Shown in pieces: positions 5,973 through 14,758 of a stretch of DNA of 35,676 nucleotides. Numbering within the stretch: position 1 is the first letter of the stretch; each line of letters opens with the position of its first letter. The position numbers were made by a program, and so were the translations under genes. The notes below the pieces were generated by a model. It was not told where the DNA came from and searched no databases. It saw only the letters and a list, made by a program, of their open reading frames with translations. The stretch spans positions 47,590-83,265 of the forward strand of contig HF995244.1 of NCBI GenBank assembly GCA_000432915.1, written 5' to 3'. The stretch comes from Firmicutes bacterium CAG:194 (lineage in GTDB: Bacteria; Bacillota; Clostridia; Lachnospirales; Lachnospiraceae).

Positions 5973-7625
5973 ATGTCCTTATTCGGTAGTTTATATGTAG
6001 GTGCCTCCGGCTTACAGACCGGGCAGAACGCACTTAATACAACAGCACATAACTTATCCAATGTAGATACAAAGGGATACACAAGACAGCAGACATTGCT
6101 GACGGATAAAAATTATAATCTGTTGTCGGTCAATCCGAAAGCAGCAGCGAACCAGCAGACGGGGCTGGGCGTTACCTATGCGGATGTCAGACAGGTCAGG
6201 GACAGCTTCCTCGACCAGAAATACAGAAAGGAATCGGGCAGAAGTGCCTTTTATGAGGTTTCCTATAATACACTCGGTGAGGTGGAGACACTGCTGGGAG
6301 AACTGGACGGCGAATCCTTCAGTGAATCAATGAATGATCTCTGGGAAGCGGTGCAGGAACTGGCAAAACAGCCTGCAAGTTCCGTTACACAGGGACTTCT
6401 GATCCAGCGTGCATCACAGTTTGTGGAGCAGGCGGGTAATGTGTACAGTGCTCTTTCCAAGTATCAGGATAACCTGAATAATCAGATCAAAGGAGAGGTT
6501 GATCAGATCAACCAATATGCAGACCGTCTGTTTGCATTAAATAATGAAATCATCAAGATTGAAACCGGTGGAATTGAGCGTGCAAACGATCTGCGTGATG
6601 AACGGAACCAGATATTGGATGCACTTGGTGGATACGGCAATATTTCCTACAGTGAAGACTGGAACGGCAGTGTGAACGTGAAGTATGAAGGGCATACGCT
6701 GGTAAATGCAACACAGGTTTTCAAAATCGGACTGGATCAGAATTCAGATACCGGTTTTTATACACCTTTCTGGCAGGGAGATGCCAAGAAGATCCCACAG
6801 GAAAACGGTACCTTCCGTTACGATATTTCCAATTGTAAGGTATTTGATCTGACAAGAGAAATTTCAACAGCCTGCAATACAGATATCGGAAGCCTGAAAG
6901 GCATGCTGGTTGCCCGTGGTGATCACAGAGCTGATTATACGGATCTGCAGGATGCTGATGCCTATAATGAAACGGTTTCTTCTTCCATATTGATGAACGT
7001 GCAGGCAGAATTTGATAATCTGGTACATAATATTGTTACAAAATTCAATGAAGTGCTTGAAAATGCAGCAGAAAAAGAAGGATCGCCTTATCTGCGAAAT
7101 GAAGATGGCACGATCATACAATTATTCCAGCGTATTTCCAGTGACACATATGATGAAAATGGGAAGCTGATCCGGGAAAATCTGTCAGCAGGAAAGGAAA
7201 ATACATTATTTACAATTTCTAATCTTGTGGTCAATCCGGATCTTGTAAAAGAACCGACAAAGCTTGGTTTTATCAAAAATGATAAGAAAGAGGATTATGC
7301 GATCGCACAGGAACTACAGGCTGTTTTTGAAACAAAAGCATATCGCCTGAATCCAAATGTGACGACGAAATCCAATCTGATTGACTATTATTCCAATATT
7401 GTCAGTCAGGTGGCAAATACAGGTGCTGTATTTAAGAGCATCTATGAAAACGAAGAAACGACAGTCAGCTCCACAGATAATGCCAGACAGCAGGTAGTTG
7501 GCGTTTCCGATGAAGAAGAATTGTCTAATATGATCAAATTTCAAAATGCGTATAATGCGTCAAGCCGTTATATCAATGTGATCGACCAGCTTCTGGAGCA
7601 CATTATCAACACACTTGGTGCATAG
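5973..7625 (+). CDS. flgK: Flagellar hook-associated protein 1 (hook-filament junction), first copy
   Basis: FlgK forms the first ring of the junction between hook and filament. The 550-residue product has the N-terminal flagellar rod/hook signature 'NTTAHNLSNVDTKGYTRQQ' (residues 22-40) and a C-terminal D0 helix with 'DEEELSNMIKFQNAYNASSR', both needed for axial packing. Length is typical of FlgK. AGGTGAGG lies just before the ATG. It sits directly after flgN, its expected chaperone, and 14 bases before a second FlgK-like gene. The two copies share only the terminal motifs by eye. Confidence 0.93.
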   Translation: MSLFGSLYVGASGLQTGQNALNTTAHNLSNVDTKGYTRQQTLLTDKNYNLLSVNPKAAANQQTGLGVTYADVRQVRDSFLDQKYRKESGRSAFYEVSYNTLGEVETLLGELDGESFSESMNDLWEAVQELAKQPASSVTQGLLIQRASQFVEQAGNVYSALSKYQDNLNNQIKGEVDQINQYADRLFALNNEIIKIETGGIERANDLRDERNQILDALGGYGNISYSEDWNGSVNVKYEGHTLVNATQVFKIGLDQNSDTGFYTPFWQGDAKKIPQENGTFRYDISNCKVFDLTREISTACNTDIGSLKGMLVARGDHRADYTDLQDADAYNETVSSSILMNVQAEFDNLVHNIVTKFNEVLENAAEKEGSPYLRNEDGTIIQLFQRISSDTYDENGKLIRENLSAGKENTLFTISNLVVNPDLVKEPTKLGFIKNDKKEDYAIAQELQAVFETKAYRLNPNVTTKSNLIDYYSNIVSQVANTGAVFKSIYENEETTVSSTDNARQQVVGVSDEEELSNMIKFQNAYNASSRYINVIDQLLEHIINTLGA

Positions 7626-7639
7626 GAGAGGAGTAGCAT

Positions 7640-9529
7640 ATGCCTTCTACATTTTTCGGACTGAATACTGCATACACAGGTCTGATCGCATCCAATGCAT
7701 CGATCAATACTGCGGGTAACAACATTGCCAATGTGGAAACCAAGGGGTATTCCAGACAGACGGTGACCCAGCAGGCAAGTGATGCGATCCGTACTCATAC
7801 GACATATGGATGCGCCGGTGCAGGCGTTGATACAAAGTCCATTGACCGTAACAGAGACGCCTTTTATGATTTTAAATACTGGAATAACAATGATAAAGTG
7901 GGCGAGTATGGTGAAAAAGAATATTACATGAAGCAGATAGAGGATCTGTTTGCGGACGACAATAAAACGATCAAGGGATTTACGACCGTATTCAATGAAC
8001 TGTCCGAGGCCCTGGCGGAGCTGCAGAAAAATCCGGGAGATGTAACAACAAAATCACAGATGATCGGATTTGCCAATAACCTGTCATACTATTTTAATAC
8101 GGTGGCGGAGAATCTGGTCAATATTCAGACGGATATCAATGCAGAGATCAAAAATAAAGTGGATGAGATCAATTCCTACGCTGCAGAGATTGCTTCCTTA
8201 AATGAACAGATCAATGTGATCGAACTGACAGGGACAACTGCAAATGAGCTTCGCGACAGAAGAGACCTTCTGATCGACCAGCTTTCCCTGGTTGCAAATG
8301 TAGAAATAAATGAAACACCCATCCGTGATCCGAATTATCCGGACAGAGAAACGGGCGCAAACAGATATACCGTAAAGATTGCAGGCGGACAGATGCTTGT
8401 GGATGGGAATGCTTATAATGAACTGGAATGTGTCGCAAGAGCAAATTATGAAGCAAACAATCAGTCTGATGCACTGGGGCTTTTTGATATTGTCTGGAAG
8501 AACGGGAATGAGTTCAGTATGTCAAGTAACCGGATCGGCGGACAGCTGCAGGGACTGATCGCTCTCCGTGACGGAAATAACGGCGAATGTTTTAAAGGAA
8601 CGGTGTCAGAGATCAGCAAAAATCAGACAAGCGGTAAGAATGAGGTAACGATCGATGTCAGTGCTTCCTATCTGAAAGATCTGAATAAATCGACTTTGCC
8701 GGATAAGGGCGGCGTGATCCAGATCGGAAATCAGGAATATTATTATGATACCTTTAAAGCAGTTTACGGTGCAGACGGCAAGATTGAAAAATACGTGTTT
8801 GAGATTAGTGATGATCTGAATAAAAACAGTAGACAGCCGGCGGATGACCGGATCGGTAAAGAAGCACAGATCGGCGTTTCTATCGACTATCAGGGCGTTC
8901 CGTACTACCAGCAGCAGCTCAATGAATGGGTCAGGACCTATGCGCAGGCATTTAATAAGATCCTGACAGGACAGGATGCGGTAGATGGCTATGGCAATGC
9001 GGCAGACATTTTATTTGTTGCAAACGAGGCAACAGATGTGACGCAGCGTAAGTTTGTGACATCCAGAAATCAGACACCGGGCGCGACAGTGTCCAGCACG
9101 GATGATACATATTATTACCTGACAGCAACTAATTTTGCGATCAATAAGGAAATGCTGGATGATCCTCAGCTTCTGGCAACACATACGGGAGCGGGAACAG
9201 GGCCGGAAGGGTATGATCTCGTTAAAGATCTGATCGACCTGCAGACAAATAAAGATAAGATGAGCTTCCGCGGATGCTCGGCAAGGGATTTTCTGCAGTG
9301 TGTTTTATCGGATGTATCGCTGAATGCGAGCAGTGCCAATACATTTTCCGCAAGCTATCAGAATATTGCAAAAACAATCGATACACAGAGATTGTCTGTC
9401 AGTGGCGTAGATACGGAGGAAGAGTCTCTGAACCTGGTACAATATCAGCGTGCATACAATCTGGCATCCCAAATGATACAGGTGCTGACAGAGGTATATG
9501 ACAGATTGATCCTGCAGACAGGGGTATAG
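7640..9529 (+). CDS. flgK: Flagellar hook-associated protein FlgK, second divergent copy
   Basis: The 629-residue product has the FlgK N-terminal motif 'NTAGNNIANVETKGYSRQ' and the C-terminal motif 'GVDTEEESLNLVQYQRAYNL', with a longer central region than the first copy. AGGAGAGGAG precedes the ATG. Adjacent FlgK-like proteins suggest either two successive junction layers or a junction specialised for glycosylated filaments; this is inference. The N- and C-terminal motifs are intact, so neither copy looks like a pseudogene. FlgE is less likely because the C-terminus has the FlgK-type 'VQYQRAYN' followed by a long helix ending at the stop. Confidence 0.88.
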   Translation: MPSTFFGLNTAYTGLIASNASINTAGNNIANVETKGYSRQTVTQQASDAIRTHTTYGCAGAGVDTKSIDRNRDAFYDFKYWNNNDKVGEYGEKEYYMKQIEDLFADDNKTIKGFTTVFNELSEALAELQKNPGDVTTKSQMIGFANNLSYYFNTVAENLVNIQTDINAEIKNKVDEINSYAAEIASLNEQINVIELTGTTANELRDRRDLLIDQLSLVANVEINETPIRDPNYPDRETGANRYTVKIAGGQMLVDGNAYNELECVARANYEANNQSDALGLFDIVWKNGNEFSMSSNRIGGQLQGLIALRDGNNGECFKGTVSEISKNQTSGKNEVTIDVSASYLKDLNKSTLPDKGGVIQIGNQEYYYDTFKAVYGADGKIEKYVFEISDDLNKNSRQPADDRIGKEAQIGVSIDYQGVPYYQQQLNEWVRTYAQAFNKILTGQDAVDGYGNAADILFVANEATDVTQRKFVTSRNQTPGATVSSTDDTYYYLTATNFAINKEMLDDPQLLATHTGAGTGPEGYDLVKDLIDLQTNKDKMSFRGCSARDFLQCVLSDVSLNASSANTFSASYQNIAKTIDTQRLSVSGVDTEEESLNLVQYQRAYNLASQMIQVLTEVYDRLILQTGV

Positions 9530-9552
9530 TTTTTATTGACTTGAGCCGATGT
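9525..9552 (+). promoter_or_regulatory. Possible internal sigma-28 promoter before flgL
   Basis: TATAGTTT (9525-9532), overlapping the stop codon of the second flgK, is followed after 12 bases by GCCGATGT (9545-9552), close to the sigma-28 -10 consensus GCCGATAT. It lies about 50 bases upstream of flgL and would give extra expression of flgL and fliW-csrA. Confidence 0.5.
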
Positions 9553-9600
9553 AATAAGTAGAAAACAGCATGACAGCAATGGAATAGAAAGAGGCAGTAT

Positions 9601-11124
9601 ATGAGAATCACGAATAAGATCATCTCCAATAATTCTGTAACAAATATCAATCGAAATAAGGTGCTGGAGGATAAGATCAACACACAGCTTTCTACAGGAT
9701 CAAAGATCAACCGTCCATCCGATGATCCGGTTGTAGCGATCCGTGCGCTGCGCCTTCGTACAAATTTAAGTCAGGTAAACCAGTATTATAAGAAGAATGT
9801 TCCGGATGCGGAGTCGTGGCTGGATATTACGGAAAGTGCGATCACTACAGTGGTAGATATTGTATCTGATTTTTATAAAAACTGCGAAAAAGGAGCAGCG
9901 GGCTTTAACACGACCGAGGACAGGAGCAAGGTACTTGAAAATCTGAAATCGATGCAGAAGGAAGTATATGCGACAGGTGATGCGGATTATGCGGGACGTT
10001 ATGTATTCAGTGGTTATCGTACAGATACACCCGTTACGTTTGGCAATGCGGTGAAGCAGAATTACAAGATCACGGAGCAGCTTACCGTAGACAGTCTCAG
10101 TGACATGACCTATGTGGACAGTGGAAAGCTGAAAAATATGACAGAGGCAAATGCGGAAGGGCTTGGCACGACGGAGCAGGATGTCACATCGTCTACCATT
10201 CACAGAATGCGTTTATCTTATAATAAATGCTCCGATACTGTGGCACCGACGATCACTTATTATGATGCAGGCGGTAATCAACAGACAATGACAGCAGAAA
10301 TCGTATCCGCTTATGATACGGCAAGAAATGCCTATACAAGTGCAGATCAGGCTGCAGACGGTGTTGTATACATTCCGGAGACGGGCGAACTGATCCTGAG
10401 TGATACAGCTTATGGGAAGCTTGCTGGAGTGAAAGACAATGCGGCAACATCGGATGTGGACGAAGGAGAGATCCGTGTTACTTACGAAAAGGATGCTTTT
10501 GAGAAAAATGATTTGAGACCGGAGCATTATTTTGCCTGTACTTCGGGAGGCATTGATTATAATGCGGGTTATCTGACCGGCGCAACCGATGATAACAGCA
10601 AGCAGTATATTTCCTATGATGTGGGATTTAACCAGAGCGTCCGTGTCAATACACTGGCAAGCGAGCTTTTTACACCGGCGCTCCGCAGAGACATGGACGA
10701 TCTGATCAGTGCGATCGGGGATGTGGATACGATGGAGAAAAATATTTCCACGCTCAAGGATATGCTGAAGAAAGATCCGGATAATGCAGAGCTGCAGGAA
10801 AGACTGGATGCAGCAAATAAATCTTACACACTGATGAACGATAAGATGCAGAAGCTGTTTGAAAGCAGCATGACAAAGGCACAGGGACATCTGGATCTTG
10901 CTAATTCCGCACTGACTGCGACAGGTAACAGAGGTTCCCGTGTGGAACTTGTTTCTAACCGGCTCGCAAAGCAGCAGACAAATTTTAAGACACTTTCTTC
11001 CGAAAATGAGGAAGTAGATATTACAGAAGTGACAGTGAACCTTCGCAGCGTCGAACTGGCATACAATGCATCACTGATGGCAACAGGTAAGATTGCCCAG
11101 ACGACACTACTGAACTACCTATAA
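9601..11124 (+). CDS. flgL: Flagellar hook-associated protein 3 (FlgL)
   Basis: FlgL forms the second junction ring, next to the filament, and is flagellin-like. The N-terminus 'MRITNKIISNNSVTNINRN' and 'QLSTGSKINRPSDDPVVAI' (residues ~30-50) are classic flagellin/FlgL D0-D1 motifs, and the C-terminus 'VNLRSVELAYNASLMATGKI' closes the D0 helix. At 507 residues it is much longer than the ~300 of Bacillus or E. coli FlgL; the extra sequence lies in the surface domain (roughly residues 150-350). AGAGGCAG is a weak ribosome site. The gene is followed by fliW-csrA, the usual order. Confidence 0.92.
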   Translation: MRITNKIISNNSVTNINRNKVLEDKINTQLSTGSKINRPSDDPVVAIRALRLRTNLSQVNQYYKKNVPDAESWLDITESAITTVVDIVSDFYKNCEKGAAGFNTTEDRSKVLENLKSMQKEVYATGDADYAGRYVFSGYRTDTPVTFGNAVKQNYKITEQLTVDSLSDMTYVDSGKLKNMTEANAEGLGTTEQDVTSSTIHRMRLSYNKCSDTVAPTITYYDAGGNQQTMTAEIVSAYDTARNAYTSADQAADGVVYIPETGELILSDTAYGKLAGVKDNAATSDVDEGEIRVTYEKDAFEKNDLRPEHYFACTSGGIDYNAGYLTGATDDNSKQYISYDVGFNQSVRVNTLASELFTPALRRDMDDLISAIGDVDTMEKNISTLKDMLKKDPDNAELQERLDAANKSYTLMNDKMQKLFESSMTKAQGHLDLANSALTATGNRGSRVELVSNRLAKQQTNFKTLSSENEEVDITEVTVNLRSVELAYNASLMATGKIAQTTLLNYL

Positions 11125-11138
11125 AAAGAAAGGGAAAA

Positions 11139-11588
11139 ATGATGGAAATTAATTCAAGAATTTTTGGACAGATTTGTATTGATGATAGCAAAGTACTCCA
11201 TTTCGTAAACGGAATCGTGGGATTTCCGCAGTTGACAGAGTTTGCACTGATCCACGATCAGGAAAAAGAGGGGGGCATCCAGTGGCTGCAGTCCATGCAG
11301 GAACCGCAGTTTGCACTGCCTGTAGTCAATCCGCTCGTCATTATGTCGGAGTACAATCCGCAGGTGGAAGATGAACTGTTAAAACCGCTTGGCAACTTTG
11401 AAAATGATGATATGCTGGTGCTTGTAACGGTGACAGTACCCTCTGATCTGACTAAGATGAGCGTCAATCTGCAGGGACCGATCGTGATCAACGCGGCAAC
11501 GAAAAAAGCCTGCCAGATCATTGCGGAAGGATATGATGTCAAGTATCCGATCTATGAGCTGTTAAAGAGCAGAAAGGCAGGTGAATGA
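11139..11588 (+). CDS. fliW: Flagellar assembly factor FliW
   Basis: FliW binds flagellin in the cytoplasm and, when flagellin is secreted, is released to bind and inhibit CsrA, which links filament growth to flagellin translation. The 149-residue product has the family pattern 'FVNGIVGFPQLTEFALI' and 'WLQSMQEPQFALPVVNP'. Two consecutive ATG codons (11139 and 11142) follow AAAGGG; either could be used. The stop lies one base before the csrA start, so the two are probably translationally coupled, as in Bacillus subtilis. Confidence 0.95.
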   Translation: MMEINSRIFGQICIDDSKVLHFVNGIVGFPQLTEFALIHDQEKEGGIQWLQSMQEPQFALPVVNPLVIMSEYNPQVEDELLKPLGNFENDDMLVLVTVTVPSDLTKMSVNLQGPIVINAATKKACQIIAEGYDVKYPIYELLKSRKAGE

Positions 11589-11589
11589 T

Positions 11590-11802
11590 ATGCTGGCATT
11601 ATCGCGGAAAAAAGGAGAAGCACTTGTTATTAACAATAATATTGAAGTAACTGTTCTGGAGGTCAAGGGCGATCAGGTAAAGATCGGCATATCAGCACCA
11701 AAGGAAGTTCCGATCTACCGGAAAGAAGTCTATCTGCAGATTCAGGATTCCAATAAGGAAGCCATGCAGGCAGATCTGGAAGCTTTGAAAAAACTTTTTT
11801 AG
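11590..11802 (+). CDS. csrA: Carbon storage / translational regulator CsrA
   Basis: CsrA is an RNA-binding dimer that blocks translation of flagellin mRNA in Firmicutes. The 70-residue product has the standard N-terminus 'MLALSRKKGE' and the 'APKEVPIYRKEVY' segment with R44, the main RNA-contact residue. An in-frame GTG three codons upstream overlaps fliW but would add residues absent from the family, so the ATG at 11590 is chosen. Its likely main target, the flagellin gene, is not in this window. Confidence 0.95.
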   Translation: MLALSRKKGEALVINNNIEVTVLEVKGDQVKIGISAPKEVPIYRKEVYLQIQDSNKEAMQADLEALKKLF

Positions 11803-11807
11803 GATTG

Positions 11808-11835
11808 TTAATAATGAGAGGGGAAATGTCGATAT
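11808..11835 (+). promoter_or_regulatory. Possible sigma-28-like promoter before flaG
   Basis: TTAA (11808-11811) and GTCGATAT (11828-11835) are separated by 16 bases, near the sigma-28 pattern with one mismatch in the -10. It lies 43 bases upstream of flaG. Support is limited to this pattern and its position. Confidence 0.4.
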
Positions 11836-11878
11836 ATATAAATGAAGATAGCTATGAAACGAACAGGGAGGTGTTAAT

Positions 11879-12310
11879 ATGGCTATTGAACCGATTGGAA
11901 GCATGATGAGCCTGCAGGCACAGACGGTAATGCCGCAGGAAACAGGCAAACCTGTTGCAGAGAGCACGGATGCGACGGCACAGGAAGTGGGAGCACAGCT
12001 GGATCGAACGACAGCGGGTGTTGCCAAGGTACAGGAAACAGGAGAAGACGGCAGTAACGCTTATAGCGGAAACGGACAAAGCAACCAGCCGTCAAACGAT
12101 CAGATCAAACAGGCTGTGGATCAGCTGAACAAAAAGATGGCAAATTCAGAGGCTGTATTTGGCATTCACGAAAAGACGAATCGTGTTACGATCAAGATCG
12201 TAGATAAAGATACAAAGAAGGTAATAAAGGAACTGCCGCCGGAAAAAACCCTGGATATGATTGCCAAGGTATGGGAAATGGCTGGCATTTTGGTAGACGA
12301 GAAGCGATAG
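11879..12310 (+). CDS. flaG: FlaG family flagellar protein
   Basis: FlaG proteins are small and often encoded before fliD; loss in other bacteria changes filament length, but the mechanism is not settled. The 143-residue product has a low-complexity polar N-terminal half (residues 1-75, rich in Gln, Thr, Gly) and a conserved C-terminal part beginning 'IKQAVDQLNKKMANSEAVF' and ending 'PPEKTLDMIAKVWEMAG', which is the FlaG domain. GGGAGGTG gives a good ribosome site. It is directly followed by fliD, 10 bases later. Confidence 0.88.
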   Translation: MAIEPIGSMMSLQAQTVMPQETGKPVAESTDATAQEVGAQLDRTTAGVAKVQETGEDGSNAYSGNGQSNQPSNDQIKQAVDQLNKKMANSEAVFGIHEKTNRVTIKIVDKDTKKVIKELPPEKTLDMIAKVWEMAGILVDEKR

Positions 12311-12320
12311 GAGGCTGTTT

Positions 12321-14351
12321 ATGACGATTAGAATTACAGGTATGAATTCGGGGTTGGATACGGAAAGTATTATTACAGAGCTGGTATCTGCCCAGAGTGC
12401 CAAGAAAAACAGCCTGGTAAAGGCACAGACAAAGCTTTCATGGAAGATGGATGCGTGGAAGACTTTGAATAGTAAGATTTACAGTTTCTATACAGGAACA
12501 GTCAGTGATCTGCGTTTCTCTACTGCTTATGCAAAGAAGAAAACGACCGTATCGAACAGTTCTGTTGCTTCTGTTATTGCAGATGCCAATGCAACAGACG
12601 GAGTACAGACATTAAAGGTCAATAAGCTTGCAAAATCAGGGTATCTGACCGGCGCAGAGCTCAAAAAGTCAAACGGAAGCCTTGCTTCCTATACAAGCTC
12701 TACAAAGCTGAAAGATATCGAAGGCATGCAGCTTGGCGGAGATGGAAAGATCAGCCTGACATTAAAGACGGGCGGTAAGAGCACAGATATCAGTCTGTCG
12801 GGTGATGCAACGATCGCAGAGCTGACAAAGCAGTTAAAAAATGCGGGCGTGAATGCTTCTTTTGATGAGACCTATCAGAGATTTTTCATCAGCTCTACCA
12901 CAACAGGAAAAGATGCGGATTTTTCTCTGACAGCAAATGATCAGAATGGATTTAACGCGCTTTCCGCATTAGGGATTAATGTTCTCGATACTGCAACAAA
13001 GAGTGAATATACACGTTTTGCCAATATGTCCGATGCGGATAAGGCAGCTTATATAGATGCGCAGGTGCAGGCAAAGACAGAATCTGCAAATGCAGCGATC
13101 ACTGCTGCAGAAAAGACAATTACTGATAATCAGAAATTATTTGATGAATTTTTTGAGAAAAATACAGATCCGGAGCTTGTAAAGGATGATTTGCAGACAT
13201 CAGAGCAGATTAAAACATACAAAGAAAAACTGACAGCTTACAGGGACGGACTCAAGGATGCGCCGGAAGGGGAAACAGAAGAGGCAAAGGCCGAGCGTGA
13301 GGAAAAGCTCAAAGCGGCAGAGGCTACGCTGAAAAGTGTTGATACACTTGCCGGTTATGTATCCAAGATAGAAAGTGCACAGCAGACAAAGGCTGATAAT
13401 GAGGTGCTTGTGGCAAATAACAGTGCGTCGATCAGGAATGAGGTAACACAGGATCTGGAAAAAAGGATCACAATGGCAAAAACCGCTCTGACCAGTAGCG
13501 CTTACTCCGGTCAGGCAACCAGAATCGAAGGTCAGGATGCGGAGATCGAGCTGAACAATGCAACATTTACATCAGCAGCCAATAACTTCACAATCAATGG
13601 AATGACGATCACAGCCCTGACGGAGTCTTCCGATACCATAACGCTTACAACGGCAAATGATTATGACGGCATTTATGATACGATCAAGAAGTTTATCAAG
13701 GGCTATAATGAGCTGATCAATGAAATGGATAAGCTCTATAATGCAGATTCTTCCAAAGGCTATGAACCGCTGACTTCTGATGAAAAGAAAGAAATGAGCG
13801 ATTCGGAGATCGAGGACTGGGAGAAGAAGATCAAGGAATCACTTCTGCGCAGAGACAGCACGTTAAGTGATGTATCTTCTGCAATGGAAGAAGTTATGGG
13901 ATCGGGATTTACCGTTGGTGGAAAGACTTATTATCTGAGCAGCTTTGGTATCAATACACTTGGTTATTTTACTGCTGCGGATAATGAAAAACATGCATAT
14001 CATATTGACGGTGATAAAGATGATTCTTCCACATCCGGTAATACAGATATCCTGAAGACAATGATCACCAATGAACCAAAGACTGTGATCGATTTCTTCC
14101 AGCAGCTCAACAACAGTCTGTACACAAAGCTGACAGAGAAGATGGGTGCTAACAGTATGCGGAGCATCTACAAGGCTTACAATGATAAACAGATGAAACA
14201 GGAGTATGATGACTATACAAGCGATATCGCAGAGCAGGAAGAAAAACTGACAGCACTGCAGGATAAATGGTACAGGAAGTTCAGTGCAATGGAAACCGCA
14301 CTCGCAAAACTGTCATCCAAGACAAGCGCAATAGCGGGATTGTTAGGTTAA
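12321..14351 (+). CDS. fliD: Flagellar filament capping protein FliD (HAP2), with long coiled-coil insert
   Basis: FliD forms the cap at the filament tip that helps flagellin subunits fold in place. The N-terminal domain shows 'ITGMNSGLDTESIITELVSA' (residues 5-24) and the C-terminal domain 'GYNELINEMDKLYNADSSKG', both family signatures. At 676 residues it is longer than Bacillus FliD (~500). The excess is a highly charged Ala/Glu/Lys-rich stretch, about residues 235-390, predicted to be helical coiled-coil, between the FliD_N and FliD_C regions. Upstream flaG and downstream fliS are the usual neighbours. AGGAGG lies just before the start. Confidence 0.93.
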   Translation: MTIRITGMNSGLDTESIITELVSAQSAKKNSLVKAQTKLSWKMDAWKTLNSKIYSFYTGTVSDLRFSTAYAKKKTTVSNSSVASVIADANATDGVQTLKVNKLAKSGYLTGAELKKSNGSLASYTSSTKLKDIEGMQLGGDGKISLTLKTGGKSTDISLSGDATIAELTKQLKNAGVNASFDETYQRFFISSTTTGKDADFSLTANDQNGFNALSALGINVLDTATKSEYTRFANMSDADKAAYIDAQVQAKTESANAAITAAEKTITDNQKLFDEFFEKNTDPELVKDDLQTSEQIKTYKEKLTAYRDGLKDAPEGETEEAKAEREEKLKAAEATLKSVDTLAGYVSKIESAQQTKADNEVLVANNSASIRNEVTQDLEKRITMAKTALTSSAYSGQATRIEGQDAEIELNNATFTSAANNFTINGMTITALTESSDTITLTTANDYDGIYDTIKKFIKGYNELINEMDKLYNADSSKGYEPLTSDEKKEMSDSEIEDWEKKIKESLLRRDSTLSDVSSAMEEVMGSGFTVGGKTYYLSSFGINTLGYFTAADNEKHAYHIDGDKDDSSTSGNTDILKTMITNEPKTVIDFFQQLNNSLYTKLTEKMGANSMRSIYKAYNDKQMKQEYDDYTSDIAEQEEKLTALQDKWYRKFSAMETALAKLSSKTSAIAGLLG

Positions 14352-14364
14352 GGAGCAAAGGAAT

Positions 14365-14754
14365 ATGGCAGCAAATCCATATGCGCAGCAATATGCGCAG
14401 TACAATACAAATAAGATTATGAGTGCATCTCCGGCGGAGCTTACACTGCTGCTCTATGAAGGTGCGATCAAGTTCTGTAATATGGCGATCATGGGTATTG
14501 AACACAATGATATCCAGAAGGCAAATGATAATATCAAACGCGTACAGAGGATCATTGATGAATTCCGTGCGACACTGGATATGCGATATCCGGTCGCGGA
14601 GGATTTTGACCGTGTATACAAGTATCTTCTGGAACGGTTGTTAGAGGCTAACATTAAGAAAGACAAAGAAATTCTGGAAGAGGTCAACACACACCTGCAT
14701 TCTATGCGTGACACCTGGAAAGAGGTTATGAAGAAGGCGGGAAACGGCAGGTAA
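14365..14754 (+). CDS. fliS: Flagellin export chaperone FliS
   Basis: FliS binds the C-terminus of flagellin to prevent early polymerisation. The 129-residue product matches the family: 'PYAQQYAQYNTNKIMSASP' at the N-terminus, 'ELTLLLYEGAIKFCNMA' (residues ~31-47), and the helical remainder ending 'TWKEVMKKAG'. Length is normal. The gene follows fliD by 13 bases and precedes the FliT-like gene by 4 bases, so it is part of the same transcript. Its flagellin client is not encoded in the window. Confidence 0.95.
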   Translation: MAANPYAQQYAQYNTNKIMSASPAELTLLLYEGAIKFCNMAIMGIEHNDIQKANDNIKRVQRIIDEFRATLDMRYPVAEDFDRVYKYLLERLLEANIKKDKEILEEVNTHLHSMRDTWKEVMKKAGNGR

Positions 14755-14758
14755 CGGA

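Noticed and set aside
10213..10890. 225-codon minus-strand open frame inside flgL
   Set aside because: Composition (Ile/Cys/His-rich) is typical of an antisense shadow, and the plus-strand frame has both FlgL end motifs.
11581..11589. GTG start for csrA three codons upstream
   Set aside because: CsrA proteins begin with MLxLSRKxGE, matching the ATG at 11590.
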